Assembly (NCBI RefSeq): GCF_031954365.1
Contig: NZ_JAUSVZ010000001.1
Origin: Brevibacillus aydinogluensis
Lineage (GTDB): Bacteria > Bacillota > Bacilli > Brevibacillales > Brevibacillaceae
DNA length: 64,000 nucleotides
Strand: one strand, 5' to 3'
Shown: piece by piece, positions 41,394-50,685 of the stretch
How positions within the stretch are numbered: position 1 is the stretch's first letter
How the letters are laid out: the number at the start of each line of letters is the position of its first letter
Position numbers and translations under genes: made by a program
Notes under the pieces: generated by a model
What the model saw: only the letters and a program-made list of their open reading frames with translations
The model's database searches: none
Told to the model about the DNA's origin: nothing

Positions 41394-41452
41394 CAGCCTG
41401 AAAAATGGCTGACAAAAGATTGAAATGGGAACCCAGTGGAGGTGGAGAGTTC

Positions 41453-42985
41453 ATGCGGACCATAGAGATTTTTGATACAACATTGCGCGACGGGGAGCAG
41501 ACTCCCGGTGTCAACATCAGCACGAACGAAAAGGTGGAGATCGCCCTGCAGCTGGAGAAGCTGGGCGTAACGAGAATCGAGGCGGGGTTTGCCGCTGCTT
41601 CCCCGGGCGATCAAAAGTCCGTGGCCGACGTGGCAAAGCGGGTGAAGAATTCCACCATCGTCAGCCTCGCCCGTGCCGTCAAGGACGACATGGATAAGGC
41701 GTACGAGGCGCTGCGCCACGCGCAGGATGCCTGCCTCCACGTCTTTATCGCAACTTCGCCGATCCATCGCCAGTACAAACTGCGGATGAGCAAGGAGCAG
41801 GTGCTGGCGCGGGCGGTGGAGGCGGTTACCTACGCAAAGAAGTACTTCTCGCAGGTCCAGTTCTCCGCGGAGGACGCAGCCCGCACCGAAATTGACTTTT
41901 TGGCGGAAGTGGTGGAGGCAGTCATCAAGGCGGGCGCCACCACTGTCAACATCCCCGACACGGTCGGCTACATGACGCCGTACGAGTACGGCAACATCTT
42001 CCGCGAACTGCGCCGGCGCGTTCCCGGCATCGAAGGAGTCCGCTTGAGCTGTCACTGTCATGACGACCTCGGCATGGCCGTGGCCAACAGCCTGGCGGCG
42101 ATCGAAGCGGGCGCGACCCAGGTGGAAGGCACGATCAACGGCATCGGCGAACGGGCGGGCAACGCGGCGTTGGAAGAAGTGGCACTGGCGTTGGAGACCC
42201 GCAAGGACTACTACCAGGCCACGACCAAGCTCAACCTGAAAGAGATTGCCCGCACCAGCCAGCTGGTCAGCCGTCTGACCGGGATGATCGTACCGGGCAA
42301 CAAGGCGGTGGTAGGGGCCAACGCGTTTGCCCACGAGTCCGGCATTCACCAGGACGGCGTGCTGAAAGAGGCATCCACCTACGAAATCATCCGTCCCGAG
42401 ACGGTCGGCTTCAAGTCGAACAAACTGGTGCTGGGCAAACACTCCGGCCGTCACGCCTTCAAGGAGAAACTGATGGAACTGGGCTACCATCTGGAACAGG
42501 AGGAAATCGACGCAGCGTTTGCTGCCTTTAAGGACTTGTGCGACAAGAAGAAAGAAGTCAGCGACGACGACATCCTCGCGCTGGTTGACGCCAAGATGGT
42601 TCGCGGAACAGAAATGTACCGGCTGGAGTCGGTGCAGCTCTCCTACGGCAACATCTCCCTGCCGACGGCAAGTGTCAGACTGGTGCGTGCCGACGGTACA
42701 GTGTGCGAGGAAGCGGCGTGCGGCAACGGTTCCGTCGACTCGATCTACAAGGCGATTGACCGGGCGACAGGCGAGGAAGTCACGCTGACGGACTACAAGA
42801 TTCTTTCTGTCACGCACGGCAAGGACGCGCTCGGGGAAGTGTTTGTCCGCCTGCAGCAGGGAGACCTTACCGTTACCGGTCGCGGGGTCAGCACCGACGT
42901 GCTGGAGGCGAGCGCGATCGCGTATGTGCGGGCCGTCAACAAGATCCTGGAGCGCAAGAACACGCTGACAGTGGCCGCCAACTGA
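41453..42985 (+). CDS. leuA: 2-isopropylmalate synthase
   Basis: 510 residues from ATG 41453 behind GGAGGTGGAG. TIM-barrel catalytic domain with TTLRDGEQTPGV, metal-binding CHCHDDLGMAVANSLA and GIGERAGNAAL, and the LeuA C-terminal dimer/regulatory domain (about residues 390-505) that binds leucine. Condenses 2-oxoisovalerate with acetyl-CoA, the first committed step to leucine. It belongs to the long (510-520 aa) type 1 LeuA. Confidence 0.96.
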   Translation: MRTIEIFDTTLRDGEQTPGVNISTNEKVEIALQLEKLGVTRIEAGFAAASPGDQKSVADVAKRVKNSTIVSLARAVKDDMDKAYEALRHAQDACLHVFIATSPIHRQYKLRMSKEQVLARAVEAVTYAKKYFSQVQFSAEDAARTEIDFLAEVVEAVIKAGATTVNIPDTVGYMTPYEYGNIFRELRRRVPGIEGVRLSCHCHDDLGMAVANSLAAIEAGATQVEGTINGIGERAGNAALEEVALALETRKDYYQATTKLNLKEIARTSQLVSRLTGMIVPGNKAVVGANAFAHESGIHQDGVLKEASTYEIIRPETVGFKSNKLVLGKHSGRHAFKEKLMELGYHLEQEEIDAAFAAFKDLCDKKKEVSDDDILALVDAKMVRGTEMYRLESVQLSYGNISLPTASVRLVRADGTVCEEAACGNGSVDSIYKAIDRATGEEVTLTDYKILSVTHGKDALGEVFVRLQQGDLTVTGRGVSTDVLEASAIAYVRAVNKILERKNTLTVAAN

Positions 42986-43094
42986 CGAGGACGGCAGGAT
43001 AGGATGGAAGAGAAACCAGGAACGTTCGGAAAAGAGTACGTACAGAACCACTATATAATAGAAACAACTATACACGGAAAAGCGGGATGAAACG

Positions 43095-44189
43095 ATGAAG
43101 AAAACCTTTCGCATTGCCGTTCTGCCCGGGGATGGAATCGGACCGGAGATCATGGAGGAAGCAGTAAAGGTTCTCTCCCTCGTGGCGGAACGGGAAGGAG
43201 TTACATTTGAATTCAAGCACGGACGGATCGGCGGAATCGCCATCGACACGGACGGCACGCCGCTGCCGGAAGAGACGTTGAGGATCGCCAAGGAGGCGGA
43301 CGCGGTGATGCTCGGCGCCGTGGGAGGTCCCAAGTGGGATCAGAATCCGGGCCATCTCCGTCCGGAGGCGGGGCTGCTCGGCATCCGCAAGGCGTTGGGG
43401 CTGTTCGCCAACATCCGTCCGGCGACGATGCACCCTTCGCTGGTGGAGGCCTCCTCGCTCAAACCGGAAGTAGTCTCCGGAGTCGATCTGATCGTTGTCC
43501 GGGAGCTGACCGGCGGCATTTACTTCGGCGAGAAAAAGCGCTATGACGGGCCCAATGGCGAAGTGGCGGAAGACCAGTGCATCTACCACGAAGCGGAAAT
43601 CGAGCGCATCGTGCGCGTTGCCTTCGACATTGCCCGCAAGCGGCAGAAGCGCCTCGTCTCGGTCGACAAGGCCAACGTCCTGGAAAGCTCCCGCCTGTGG
43701 CGCAAGGTGACCGAACGAGTGGCAGCCGACTACCCTGATGTGGAACTGTCCCACATGCTGGTGGACGCCTGCGCGATGCAGCTCGTTCGCGCGCCCAAGC
43801 AGTTTGATGTGATCGTTACGGAAAACATGTTTGGCGACATCCTGAGCGATCAGGCAGCGATGCTGACCGGCTCGATCGGTATGCTGGCGTCGGCCAGCCT
43901 GGCGGAAGGCAGCTTTGGGCTGTACGAACCGGTTCACGGCTCGGCACCTGACATCGCCGGCCAAGGCATCGCCAATCCGCTGGCAACGATTCTCTCTGCG
44001 GCGATGATGCTGCGCCACTCATTCGGGATGGACGCGGCAGCGGACGCAGTGGAGCGTGCGGTCTGGTCGGTGTTGGAGGCGGGGCACCGGACCGGTGACA
44101 TCGCTGCCGACCGCAGCCGGGCGATCGGTACGGCGGAGATGGGCAGACTGGTCCGCGAAGCTCTCCAAAGCCAGGCCATTTCCCGATAA
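43095..44189 (+). CDS. leuB: 3-isopropylmalate dehydrogenase
   Basis: 364 residues; ATG at 43095 with GCGGGATGAAACG upstream. NAD-dependent decarboxylating dehydrogenase of leucine synthesis. Family signature VTENMFGDILSDQAAMLTGSIGMLASASL (about residues 238-266), GAVGGPKWD and RELTGGIYFGE. It follows leuA by 109 bases with a TATAAT at 43054-43059 but no good -35. leuCD are not in the window; the operon ends here at a strong terminator. Confidence 0.96.
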   Translation: MKKTFRIAVLPGDGIGPEIMEEAVKVLSLVAEREGVTFEFKHGRIGGIAIDTDGTPLPEETLRIAKEADAVMLGAVGGPKWDQNPGHLRPEAGLLGIRKALGLFANIRPATMHPSLVEASSLKPEVVSGVDLIVVRELTGGIYFGEKKRYDGPNGEVAEDQCIYHEAEIERIVRVAFDIARKRQKRLVSVDKANVLESSRLWRKVTERVAADYPDVELSHMLVDACAMQLVRAPKQFDVIVTENMFGDILSDQAAMLTGSIGMLASASLAEGSFGLYEPVHGSAPDIAGQGIANPLATILSAAMMLRHSFGMDAAADAVERAVWSVLEAGHRTGDIAADRSRAIGTAEMGRLVREALQSQAISR

Positions 44190-44207
44190 GAGCAGAGTAC
44201 CGCAAAA

Positions 44208-44257
44208 AGACCCTGAGTCTTCGTCCGACGGATTGGACGGAGACTCAGGGTTTTTCC
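44208..44257 (+). terminator. Terminator of ilv-leu
   Basis: Long stem ACCCTGAGTCT + TCGTCC paired with GGACGG + AGACTCAGGGT (44210-44226, 44235-44251) then TTTTT. Confidence 0.9.
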
Positions 44258-44309
44258 GATTGGCAAAAACGTTTTCCAGCATACCGGGCCGGCGACATAG
44301 CCGTTTCAT

Positions 44310-44372
44310 CAGGAGCCACTGCGTGCCATGGACTTAGCCTACACGCTGGTCCGTCTTCACGGTGGTTTTTTA
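44310..44372 (+). repeat. Possible dispersed repeat, copy D (short)
   Basis: GTGCCATGGACTTAGCCTACACGCTG (split here as 44323-44348) matches the 3' block of copy B at 22 of 26 bases and is also followed by a small hairpin CCGT-CTTC-ACGG and TTTTTT. The other modules are absent. This might be chance plus ordinary terminator structure. Confidence 0.4.
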
Positions 44373-44373
44373 C

Positions 44374-44403
44374 TTGTCACTGTACCGGTTCTCGTCATAT
44401 ACT
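44374..44403 (+). promoter_or_regulatory. Sigma-A promoter of the SSS symporter gene
   Basis: TTGTCA (44374-44379), 18-bp spacer, TATACT (44398-44403). Confidence 0.55.
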
Positions 44404-44459
44404 AATAACATTCATAGAATGAGTCGCAATTTCCTGATTCGTGCGAAAGAGGTGTCATC

Positions 44460-45854
44460 GTGTCTTCGCTTGGCTTTCTGCTCAGTTTTGTTGCCATTTT
44501 GGCGTGTACGATCGCTGCCGGCCTGATCGCCAAGCGATCCGTTCGCCGCAGCAGTGACTTTAGCAACGCCAGCGGTTCGCTGTCGGCGGGAATGGTGGCC
44601 GGTGCGCTTGTCGGCGGATTTGTCGGCGGCACGTCGATTGTCGGCACGGGCGAACTTGCTTTCCGGCATGGACTGGCCGCAGTGTGGTTTACGCTGGGAG
44701 GCGGGGTGGCTGTTATCCTGCTCGGATTGTGTGCCGCTCGCTTCCTCCGGCTGCAGGTGGAAACACTGCCCGAGCTGATCGGCACGCAGTACGGCGGACG
44801 AGCCCAGCTTGGAGCCAGCCTGTTTCTGTCGCTGGGGATGTTTATCCAGGTGATCGCGCAGTTGTTGGCCGCCCTGCCCTTTGTCTCCGTCTTCTGGAAG
44901 GCTCCGCTGCCGCTGCTGGCGCTGATTCCCGCTGTTCTGATCTTCGCCTACGTGCTGGCCGGGGGATTTATGGGGGCGAGTATCGTCGGCACGCTGAAAA
45001 CGGTTATGCTCATCCTCCTGCTGCTGGGAACGGGTGTCTGGCTGTGGGGAGCGTTGGGCGGTGAGACGATTGTCAGCTGGTGGCAGCAGGGGCGTCTTTC
45101 CCTGGTGGTTCCCGAAGCGGGACTGGGATGGGTGCAGGGAGCGTCGATGATTGTGGGGATTTTTTCCACGCAGGCCTATCTGCAGCCTATCTTTGCGAGC
45201 CGCAGTGAACGAGAAGCGCGCAGCGGTTCGATTGCAGCCGGTCTGATCATCATCCTCATCGGGCTGGTCAGCGCCTGGATCGGCATGTTCATGCACGACA
45301 CCCACCCCGAGCTGGCGCCGCGCGAGGCTGTCCCGATGTTTTTCCTGATCCATGCACCGTCCTGGCTGGCGGGAGCCGCTTATGCCGTCATACTCCTGTC
45401 CGTCGTGATGACCGGAGCGGCTCTGGCGCTGAGCATCGCCACGATCCTCAACCGGGACGTGATCCAGCGCTACACCGCCCGGTTCCGTTCAGAGGAGAGC
45501 AAGCTGCGCCTGTCCCGGGCGCTCATACTGGTCGTCATCGCAGTTGCCTATGCGGTGGTATGCCTGGACGAAAACGCGTTGATCCTGCACTGGGCATTTT
45601 TGGCCATGACGCTCAGGGGAGTGACGATCTTCTTTCCGGTGCTGTTCTACCTCTTTCACATATCACCGGTGGAGCGGCATTGGGCGGTCGTGGCAGTCTG
45701 GGGAGCACCGTTGCTCGCGCTCGTCTGGGCGTGGTGGCTGTTGCCCCTCACCGGCATCGATCCGCTGTACGTGAGCGGTCTGTGGAGCGCGGCTGCATTG
45801 CTGGCCGGCCGCATGATCGCACGCAACACCCCGTCGCTTCGGCCGATGGGCTGA
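44460..45854 (+). CDS. Sodium:solute symporter (SSS family, YodF-like)
   Basis: 464 residues; GTG at 44460 after AAAGAGGTGTCATC. About 12 membrane spans; N-terminal SSDFSNASGSLSAGMVAGALVGGFVGGTSIVGTG is typical of SSS transporters (sodium-binding region), and GFMGASIVGTLKTVMLILLL follows mid-protein. The substrate is unknown (the family includes proline, pantothenate, and urea carriers). Own promoter and own terminator. Confidence 0.85.
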   Translation: MSSLGFLLSFVAILACTIAAGLIAKRSVRRSSDFSNASGSLSAGMVAGALVGGFVGGTSIVGTGELAFRHGLAAVWFTLGGGVAVILLGLCAARFLRLQVETLPELIGTQYGGRAQLGASLFLSLGMFIQVIAQLLAALPFVSVFWKAPLPLLALIPAVLIFAYVLAGGFMGASIVGTLKTVMLILLLLGTGVWLWGALGGETIVSWWQQGRLSLVVPEAGLGWVQGASMIVGIFSTQAYLQPIFASRSEREARSGSIAAGLIIILIGLVSAWIGMFMHDTHPELAPREAVPMFFLIHAPSWLAGAAYAVILLSVVMTGAALALSIATILNRDVIQRYTARFRSEESKLRLSRALILVVIAVAYAVVCLDENALILHWAFLAMTLRGVTIFFPVLFYLFHISPVERHWAVVAVWGAPLLALVWAWWLLPLTGIDPLYVSGLWSAAALLAGRMIARNTPSLRPMG

Positions 45855-45878
45855 GCAGGAGGGCCATACCTTTTCTTG

Positions 45879-45924
45879 AAACATGCAGCCTTTTCATGAG
45901 CAAAAGGCTGCATGTTCTGCTTTT
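45879..45924 (+). terminator. Terminator of the SSS symporter gene
   Basis: Perfect 14-bp stem ACATGCAGCCTTTT/AAAAGGCTGCATGT (45881-45894, 45902-45915) followed by TCTGCTTTTG. Confidence 0.8.
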
Positions 45925-46000
45925 GAAGGTGCGTTTCCCTATTGTCAAAACAAAAGAAGGAAAATAAAAAATATTCAAAAATATATACCCAAAAATGTAA

Positions 46001-46020
46001 ATTCCTGTTACTATAGGAAT
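46001..46020 (+). promoter_or_regulatory. Palindrome over a -10-like element
   Basis: ATTCCT-GTTACTAT-AGGAAT is a 6-bp inverted repeat enclosing TACTAT, 56 bases before the parvulin-like gene, in an unusually A/T-rich stretch (45950-46060). It looks like an operator placed on a promoter. No regulator is known. Confidence 0.35.
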
Positions 46021-46075
46021 AGGTATATTTTTGCATATTTATTAAAATTATCCATACCGAGACGCAGGTGATTGG

Positions 46076-47053
46076 ATGAAAACGCGCAAGAAATGGCTCT
46101 TTTTGTGCGCGGCATGCCTGTCGCTGACAGCGATGCTGATCTACGCTATGGCGGTGTACCAGCCGATTCTCTTTGTTGCCGGCGACCACATCTTTCGCAA
46201 AGATGACTGGGAGAGAATCAAACCCATCTATTTTCACGGGAGGCCGCATACGCCAGAAGAAGAGGAAAGGCTGCTGGAACAGCGCAGTTTGGAAGAACTG
46301 GTTCTCTACATGGGGAGACAAATGGGCGTCCGGATTGACGAGCGAATCATCGACGAGCACATGAAGCAGTTGGGGAGCACGAAAGAGGAGCGCGAACAGG
46401 TGCTGCGGCAGATGAACATGACGGAAGCGGACAGCGTCACGAACATACGGCGGGCCCTGATCGGTTTTGAAGTGAAGCGTAGGGTAACCGGGGAGATCAC
46501 CGTGTCCGAGGAAGAAATAAACAGCTACTACCGGGAGCATCTCGAGTCGTTTCGCATTCCCGAACTGCGCACCATCTATTATGTCCGGGCTGGACAAGCT
46601 GACAAGCCGTTGATGGACAAGCTGAAAACCATCCGTGCAGAACGTTTTCCCTCCCTCCTCAAAGAGTACGATCTGGAGGGACGAGCCGGATTCCACGAAT
46701 GGATTTCACAAGCCGAACTGTCCGCCACTGTCGGCGAGGAGGCTGCTGAGGCCGTGTTTCGCTCGCCCATAAAGCAGGTCGTCGGTCCGATCGTCTCTGA
46801 ACAGTGGACGTATTGGTTTTTGCCGGATGAGATAATGCCGGCCAAAACGCAAAGCCTTGCGGAAGTGAGGGAAAAGATTTACCGGACGCTCTATCTGGAG
46901 AAAGAATCAATTGTGTACGGAAAATGGCTGGAGGAGCAGAAGAGGGCAAATCTGTACTGCTTGTTTACAGAAAATTTAAAAAACAATCGCTTTTGGGCGT
47001 TCTGGAGTGACCTGCCTGTGCGGTTGCAGTTGTTGTTCCAATCGCATGCGTAG
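46076..47053 (+). CDS. Membrane-anchored PpiC/SurA-like peptidyl-prolyl isomerase
   Basis: 325 residues; ATG at 46076 behind AGGTGATTGG. Residues 5-27 form a signal anchor (LFLCAACLSLTAMLIYAMAV) without a lipobox, so the chain is likely held outside the membrane. A SurA-like helical N-domain with many Glu/Arg follows, then a parvulin-like region (YYREHLESFRIPELRTIYYVRAG ... VGPIVSEQWTYWFLPDEIMP). The parvulin core is divergent (several catalytic Cys/His positions are not evident), so it may be a chaperone rather than an isomerase. It precedes an amidase gene by 60 bases. Confidence 0.65.
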   Translation: MKTRKKWLFLCAACLSLTAMLIYAMAVYQPILFVAGDHIFRKDDWERIKPIYFHGRPHTPEEEERLLEQRSLEELVLYMGRQMGVRIDERIIDEHMKQLGSTKEEREQVLRQMNMTEADSVTNIRRALIGFEVKRRVTGEITVSEEEINSYYREHLESFRIPELRTIYYVRAGQADKPLMDKLKTIRAERFPSLLKEYDLEGRAGFHEWISQAELSATVGEEAAEAVFRSPIKQVVGPIVSEQWTYWFLPDEIMPAKTQSLAEVREKIYRTLYLEKESIVYGKWLEEQKRANLYCLFTENLKNNRFWAFWSDLPVRLQLLFQSHA

Positions 47054-47113
47054 TCTATCCGAGACGATTCGTCGTTTCGAATAGAAAAAAACCAGGAAAA
47101 AGGAGAGATGGGT

Positions 47114-47845
47114 ATGAAATGGTCAAAAATGTTGGCTGTCACACTGATTGTGAGCAGCTTGGCGGCTGCCGCTCCCGCGTTTGCGGAGAGGGAAATCGCC
47201 AACGAACCAGCGTGGGACAGTGAACCCGCCCCGCGCAACTTCGACCCGAAAAAGCGGGAGGAAGCGGACAAACGCGTCTTTGACAAGGAATCGATTCGAA
47301 TGGCCGCCAATCCAATCATCGTCATCGACCCCGGACATGGCGGGGACGACCCGGGCGCCACGGGCAACGGGTTGAAAGAGAAGGACTTGACGCTGGACAT
47401 CGCGCTGCGGACCAGAAACTACATTGTGGCCAATTATCCGGCTACGGTGTACATGACGCGAAGCTCTGACACTACCGTTTCCCTGTCCAGCCGGACCTCA
47501 TTTGCCAACGCCAGGAATGCCGATTTCTTTGTCTCCATGCACATCAACTCCGCGACAAACACTTCGGCCAACGGAATCGAGACGTACGCGTACCCGGGAT
47601 CGGTAAACGGCAAGCGATTGGCTACCGAAACGTACAATCAATTGAAAAGTTCCTTCTCCAGTCACCGAGGGGTGAAGGAATATGCGTACTACGTGCTGAC
47701 CTATACCAATATGCCGGCGACGCTTGGCGAGACCGGCTTCATTTCCAACGCCTCCGATGCGTCCAAACTGGCGCAGAGCTCGTTCCGTCAAACGCTTGCC
47801 ACCCAATACGCGAACGGGATGCACCGGTACTGGTGGGGCTTTTAA
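47114..47845 (+). CDS. N-acetylmuramoyl-L-alanine amidase (Amidase_3)
   Basis: 243 residues; ATG at 47114, 8 bases after AAGGAG. Signal peptide (1-24, cleavage after APAFA) then a short charged linker and a zinc amidase domain: His75 in DPGHGG, Glu89 in KEKDL, His143 in SMHIN and catalytic Glu206 in GETGF. It cuts the bond between MurNAc and the stem peptide in the cell wall. No SPOR, SLH or LysM domain is present, so its targeting is unclear. Could act in cell separation or sporulation. Confidence 0.93.
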   Translation: MKWSKMLAVTLIVSSLAAAAPAFAEREIANEPAWDSEPAPRNFDPKKREEADKRVFDKESIRMAANPIIVIDPGHGGDDPGATGNGLKEKDLTLDIALRTRNYIVANYPATVYMTRSSDTTVSLSSRTSFANARNADFFVSMHINSATNTSANGIETYAYPGSVNGKRLATETYNQLKSSFSSHRGVKEYAYYVLTYTNMPATLGETGFISNASDASKLAQSSFRQTLATQYANGMHRYWWGF

Positions 47846-47855
47846 TAACACAGCA

Positions 47856-47896
47856 GGGGCACCGTACAACGTCACTGGTTGGACGGTGCCTTTCAT
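47856..47896 (+). terminator. Terminator after the amidase gene
   Basis: GGCACCGT/ACGGTGCC (47858-47865, 47883-47890) with an inner CAAC/GTTG pair, followed by TTTCATTG. Confidence 0.6.
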
Positions 47897-48072
47897 TGTG
47901 CCCCGGGCCTGATGGCCGTCGATCACCACCGCTTCAAGCAGCCGACTGGATAGACTTTTCGCTCCATGGTATCATGGCTTCAGACAAGACAGGGTCGTTT
48001 GCGATAAAGCGGCGGGTGTGTTGTTCCCCATGGGGAGGGCAGCAGCCTGCCAAGACAGGAGAGAGAGTGGCA

Positions 48073-48579
48073 ATGAGCACACAGGAACACAAAGCGGGGG
48101 CCCCCAAACGGGTGGGCTGCATGGTGATTACCGTTTCCGACACGCGCACCGAGGAGACGGACAAGAGCGGACAGCTGATGAAAGAGCTCTTGGCGGAGGC
48201 CGGCCATGCCGCGATCTTGTACCGGATCGTCAAGGATGAGCCGGCGGAGGTGGAAGCGGCGATCGAAGCCGGGATTGCCCATCCGGAAGTACAGGTGATC
48301 CTTCTGAACGGCGGCACCGGCATTTCTCAGCGCGACAACACGTATGAGGCGGTCTCCAGACTGCTGGAGAAGGAAATGCCCGGGTTTGGCGAACTGTTTC
48401 GCATGCTCAGCTACACCGAGGACATCGGTTCGGCGGCAATGTTGAGCCGGGCCATTGCCGGCACCCGGAAGGGAAAAGCGATTTTTTCCACCCCAGGCTC
48501 CACCGGTGCAGTGCGGCTGGCGATGACTCGGCTGATCGTGCCAGAACTGGGGCACGTCGTCCGGGAACTGAACAAGTAG
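48073..48579 (+). CDS. moaB: Molybdenum cofactor protein MoaB
   Basis: 168 residues; ATG at 48073 (an in-phase GTG at 48067 is nearer to AGGAG and could be used). MogA/MoaB fold: VITVSDTRTEETDKSGQ, NGGTGISQRDNTYEAV (the GGTG molybdopterin loop) and FSTPGSTGAVRLAM. Such proteins adenylylate molybdopterin before metal insertion. Lone gene, 15 kb from moaA. Confidence 0.93.
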   Translation: MSTQEHKAGAPKRVGCMVITVSDTRTEETDKSGQLMKELLAEAGHAAILYRIVKDEPAEVEAAIEAGIAHPEVQVILLNGGTGISQRDNTYEAVSRLLEKEMPGFGELFRMLSYTEDIGSAAMLSRAIAGTRKGKAIFSTPGSTGAVRLAMTRLIVPELGHVVRELNK

Positions 48580-48684
48580 GCGGGCAGGGCCGCCGGAGCC
48601 AGGATCTTCATTTGCCGCTGCCGGCGGCTTGTGTTACGGTTACGGATAGAACAAGCACGTATTTCAAGGAGAGTCGACAGACAC

Positions 48685-50469
48685 ATGAAGATTTTACTGT
48701 CTACGCTGAACGCCAAGTACATTCACTCATCCCTGGCGCTGCGTTACTTGCGAAGCTACGCCCGGCCGACGTTTCCCGACATCGAGCTGGTTGAATACAC
48801 GATCAACGACGTGACGCTCAACATTGTCGCCGACGTCTACAAGCGGCAACCCGACGTTGCCGCCTTTTCCTGTTACATCTGGAACATCCGCGAGACGCTC
48901 GACGTGATCCGCAACCTGAAAAAGGTGCGGCCCGACCTGCCGGTGGTGCTGGGCGGGCCGGAAGTGACCTACGACGCCGACGAGTGGTTGAAGAAGCATC
49001 CGGAGATTGACGTGATCGTCATCGGTGAGGGAGAACAGACGTTTTTGGAACTGCTGCAGGTCTACGACGAATCCCGCCGGACAGGAGAGCCGCCCCGCCT
49101 GCGGGATGTAGCCGGGATTGCCTATCGCGAGGGGGAGCACGTGCGCTTCACCGCTCCCCGGGCGCAGATCGAAAACCTGGACACGATTCCGTCTCCGTAT
49201 GCCGACAACCTGGACGAACTGAACAACCGCGTCGTCTACTTTGAAGCGTCCCGCGGCTGTCCGTTCAAATGCCAGTACTGCCTGTCGTCGATTGAGGATG
49301 GCGTGCGCTATTTCGGTCTGGAGCGGGTGAAGGCCGACCTGCTGCGGCTGATTCAGCACGGCGTCAAGACGATCAAGTTCGTCGATCGCACGTTTAACAT
49401 CAACAAAAAATACGCGCTGGAAATCTTTCAGTTTTTGATCGACAACCACAACGGCACGATCTTTCAGTTTGAAATTACCGCCGACATCCTGCGCGCCGAC
49501 GTGCTCGACTTTTTGACGGAAAACGCGCCGCCCGGCATTTTCCGTTTTGAGATCGGCGTCCAGTCCACCAACGACGAGACCAACCGGCTGGTCCAGCGGA
49601 TTCAGCGTTTCGATCGTCTGGCCCACACCGTCACCCGGATCAAGCAGTCGGGAAAAATTGCCCAGCACCTGGATCTGATCGCCGGTCTGCCGGAGGAGGA
49701 TTACCACTCTTTCCGCAAGACATTCAACGACGTCTTTGCGCTGCGGCCGGAGGAACTGCAGCTCGGCTTTTTGAAAATGCTGCGTGGCACCGGCGTCCGC
49801 GCGCGTGCGGCCAACCACGGGTACATTTTCATGGACGAGGCGCCGTATGAGATTCTCGGCAACAACGTCCTGTCGTTTGCCGACATCCAGCGGATCAAGC
49901 GGGTGGAGGACGTATTGGAAAAATACTGGAACGCCCACCGCATGGATACCACACTGGAATGGCTGGTGACCCGCTGTTTTGAGACGCCATTTGATTTCTT
50001 CCAGGCATTCGGCGATTTTTGGGAAGAACAGGGCTGGAGCCGGATCGGCCACCAGTTGGAAGACCTGTTTGTGCGGCTACGCCGCTTCCTGGAGACGCGG
50101 CAGGTGGAGCACCTCGACCACGTGATCAGCCTGATGAAATTTGACTACCTGCGCAAGCAGAAGCACCGTCCGCGCAAGCTGTGGTGGGATGATCTGCTGG
50201 ACAAACGGGAGATGCAGGCAGCCTTTGAAGCAGTGCAACAGCGGCTGGATGATCTCCCGCCTGACTTTGCCCGGCGGGCGGCGCAGCAAAAGGACTTCTT
50301 CAAGCACACACTGTTGGCTAACATCAGCTTTGACATTGCGACGTGGATCGAGACGGGTGAGCTGGTGGAAGGGGACTATGTTCTGGTGGTATATTTTCCG
50401 TATGAAGACGGACGGGAGAACGACTTTGTCGTGGTGAGACGGGAAGCCGCCGCGAGCGGATTGGCGTAA
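48685..50469 (+). CDS. B12-binding radical SAM protein with DUF4080
   Basis: 594 residues; ATG at 48685 gives MKILLSTLNAKYIHSSLALRYL, the usual start of this family, though AAGGAG is 13-14 bases away. Cobalamin-binding-type domain (about 1-140, VVLGGPEVTYDADEW), radical SAM core with C-x3-C-x2-C in GCPFKCQYC (about residues 191-199), and a DUF4080 C-terminal domain (about 380-590). The lack of the DxHxxG cobalamin motif suggests B12 may not bind by the usual mode. Its substrate is not known; relatives are widespread in Bacilli. Confidence 0.85.
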   Translation: MKILLSTLNAKYIHSSLALRYLRSYARPTFPDIELVEYTINDVTLNIVADVYKRQPDVAAFSCYIWNIRETLDVIRNLKKVRPDLPVVLGGPEVTYDADEWLKKHPEIDVIVIGEGEQTFLELLQVYDESRRTGEPPRLRDVAGIAYREGEHVRFTAPRAQIENLDTIPSPYADNLDELNNRVVYFEASRGCPFKCQYCLSSIEDGVRYFGLERVKADLLRLIQHGVKTIKFVDRTFNINKKYALEIFQFLIDNHNGTIFQFEITADILRADVLDFLTENAPPGIFRFEIGVQSTNDETNRLVQRIQRFDRLAHTVTRIKQSGKIAQHLDLIAGLPEEDYHSFRKTFNDVFALRPEELQLGFLKMLRGTGVRARAANHGYIFMDEAPYEILGNNVLSFADIQRIKRVEDVLEKYWNAHRMDTTLEWLVTRCFETPFDFFQAFGDFWEEQGWSRIGHQLEDLFVRLRRFLETRQVEHLDHVISLMKFDYLRKQKHRPRKLWWDDLLDKREMQAAFEAVQQRLDDLPPDFARRAAQQKDFFKHTLLANISFDIATWIETGELVEGDYVLVVYFPYEDGRENDFVVVRREAAASGLA

Positions 50470-50685
50470 GTGGACAAAAACGGGGCAGAATACAAATTTG
50501 GAGAACGTGATACGGATCGCTGGATGAAAGAAGGCGCAGCCGCGGCAGCCTGCGGACGGGATGACGGTGCACACGTAACTTTTTTTGCCCCGAACCGTAT
50601 TACTTACAGGTTGTGAAAAAGGAACTATGCCGGAAATGGACAGGAAACAATGCCGCTGAGTGGCGAGGGTAGGGGATTTTGCGTC

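Noticed and set aside
43031..43059. Separate promoter for leuB
   Set aside because: TATAAT is present but the -35 is AAAGAG at 17 bp; read-through from ilv-leu is simpler.
47833..48072. Upstream extension of MoaB
   Set aside because: Open in phase but crosses the amidase terminator; MoaB homology starts after the ATG at 48073.
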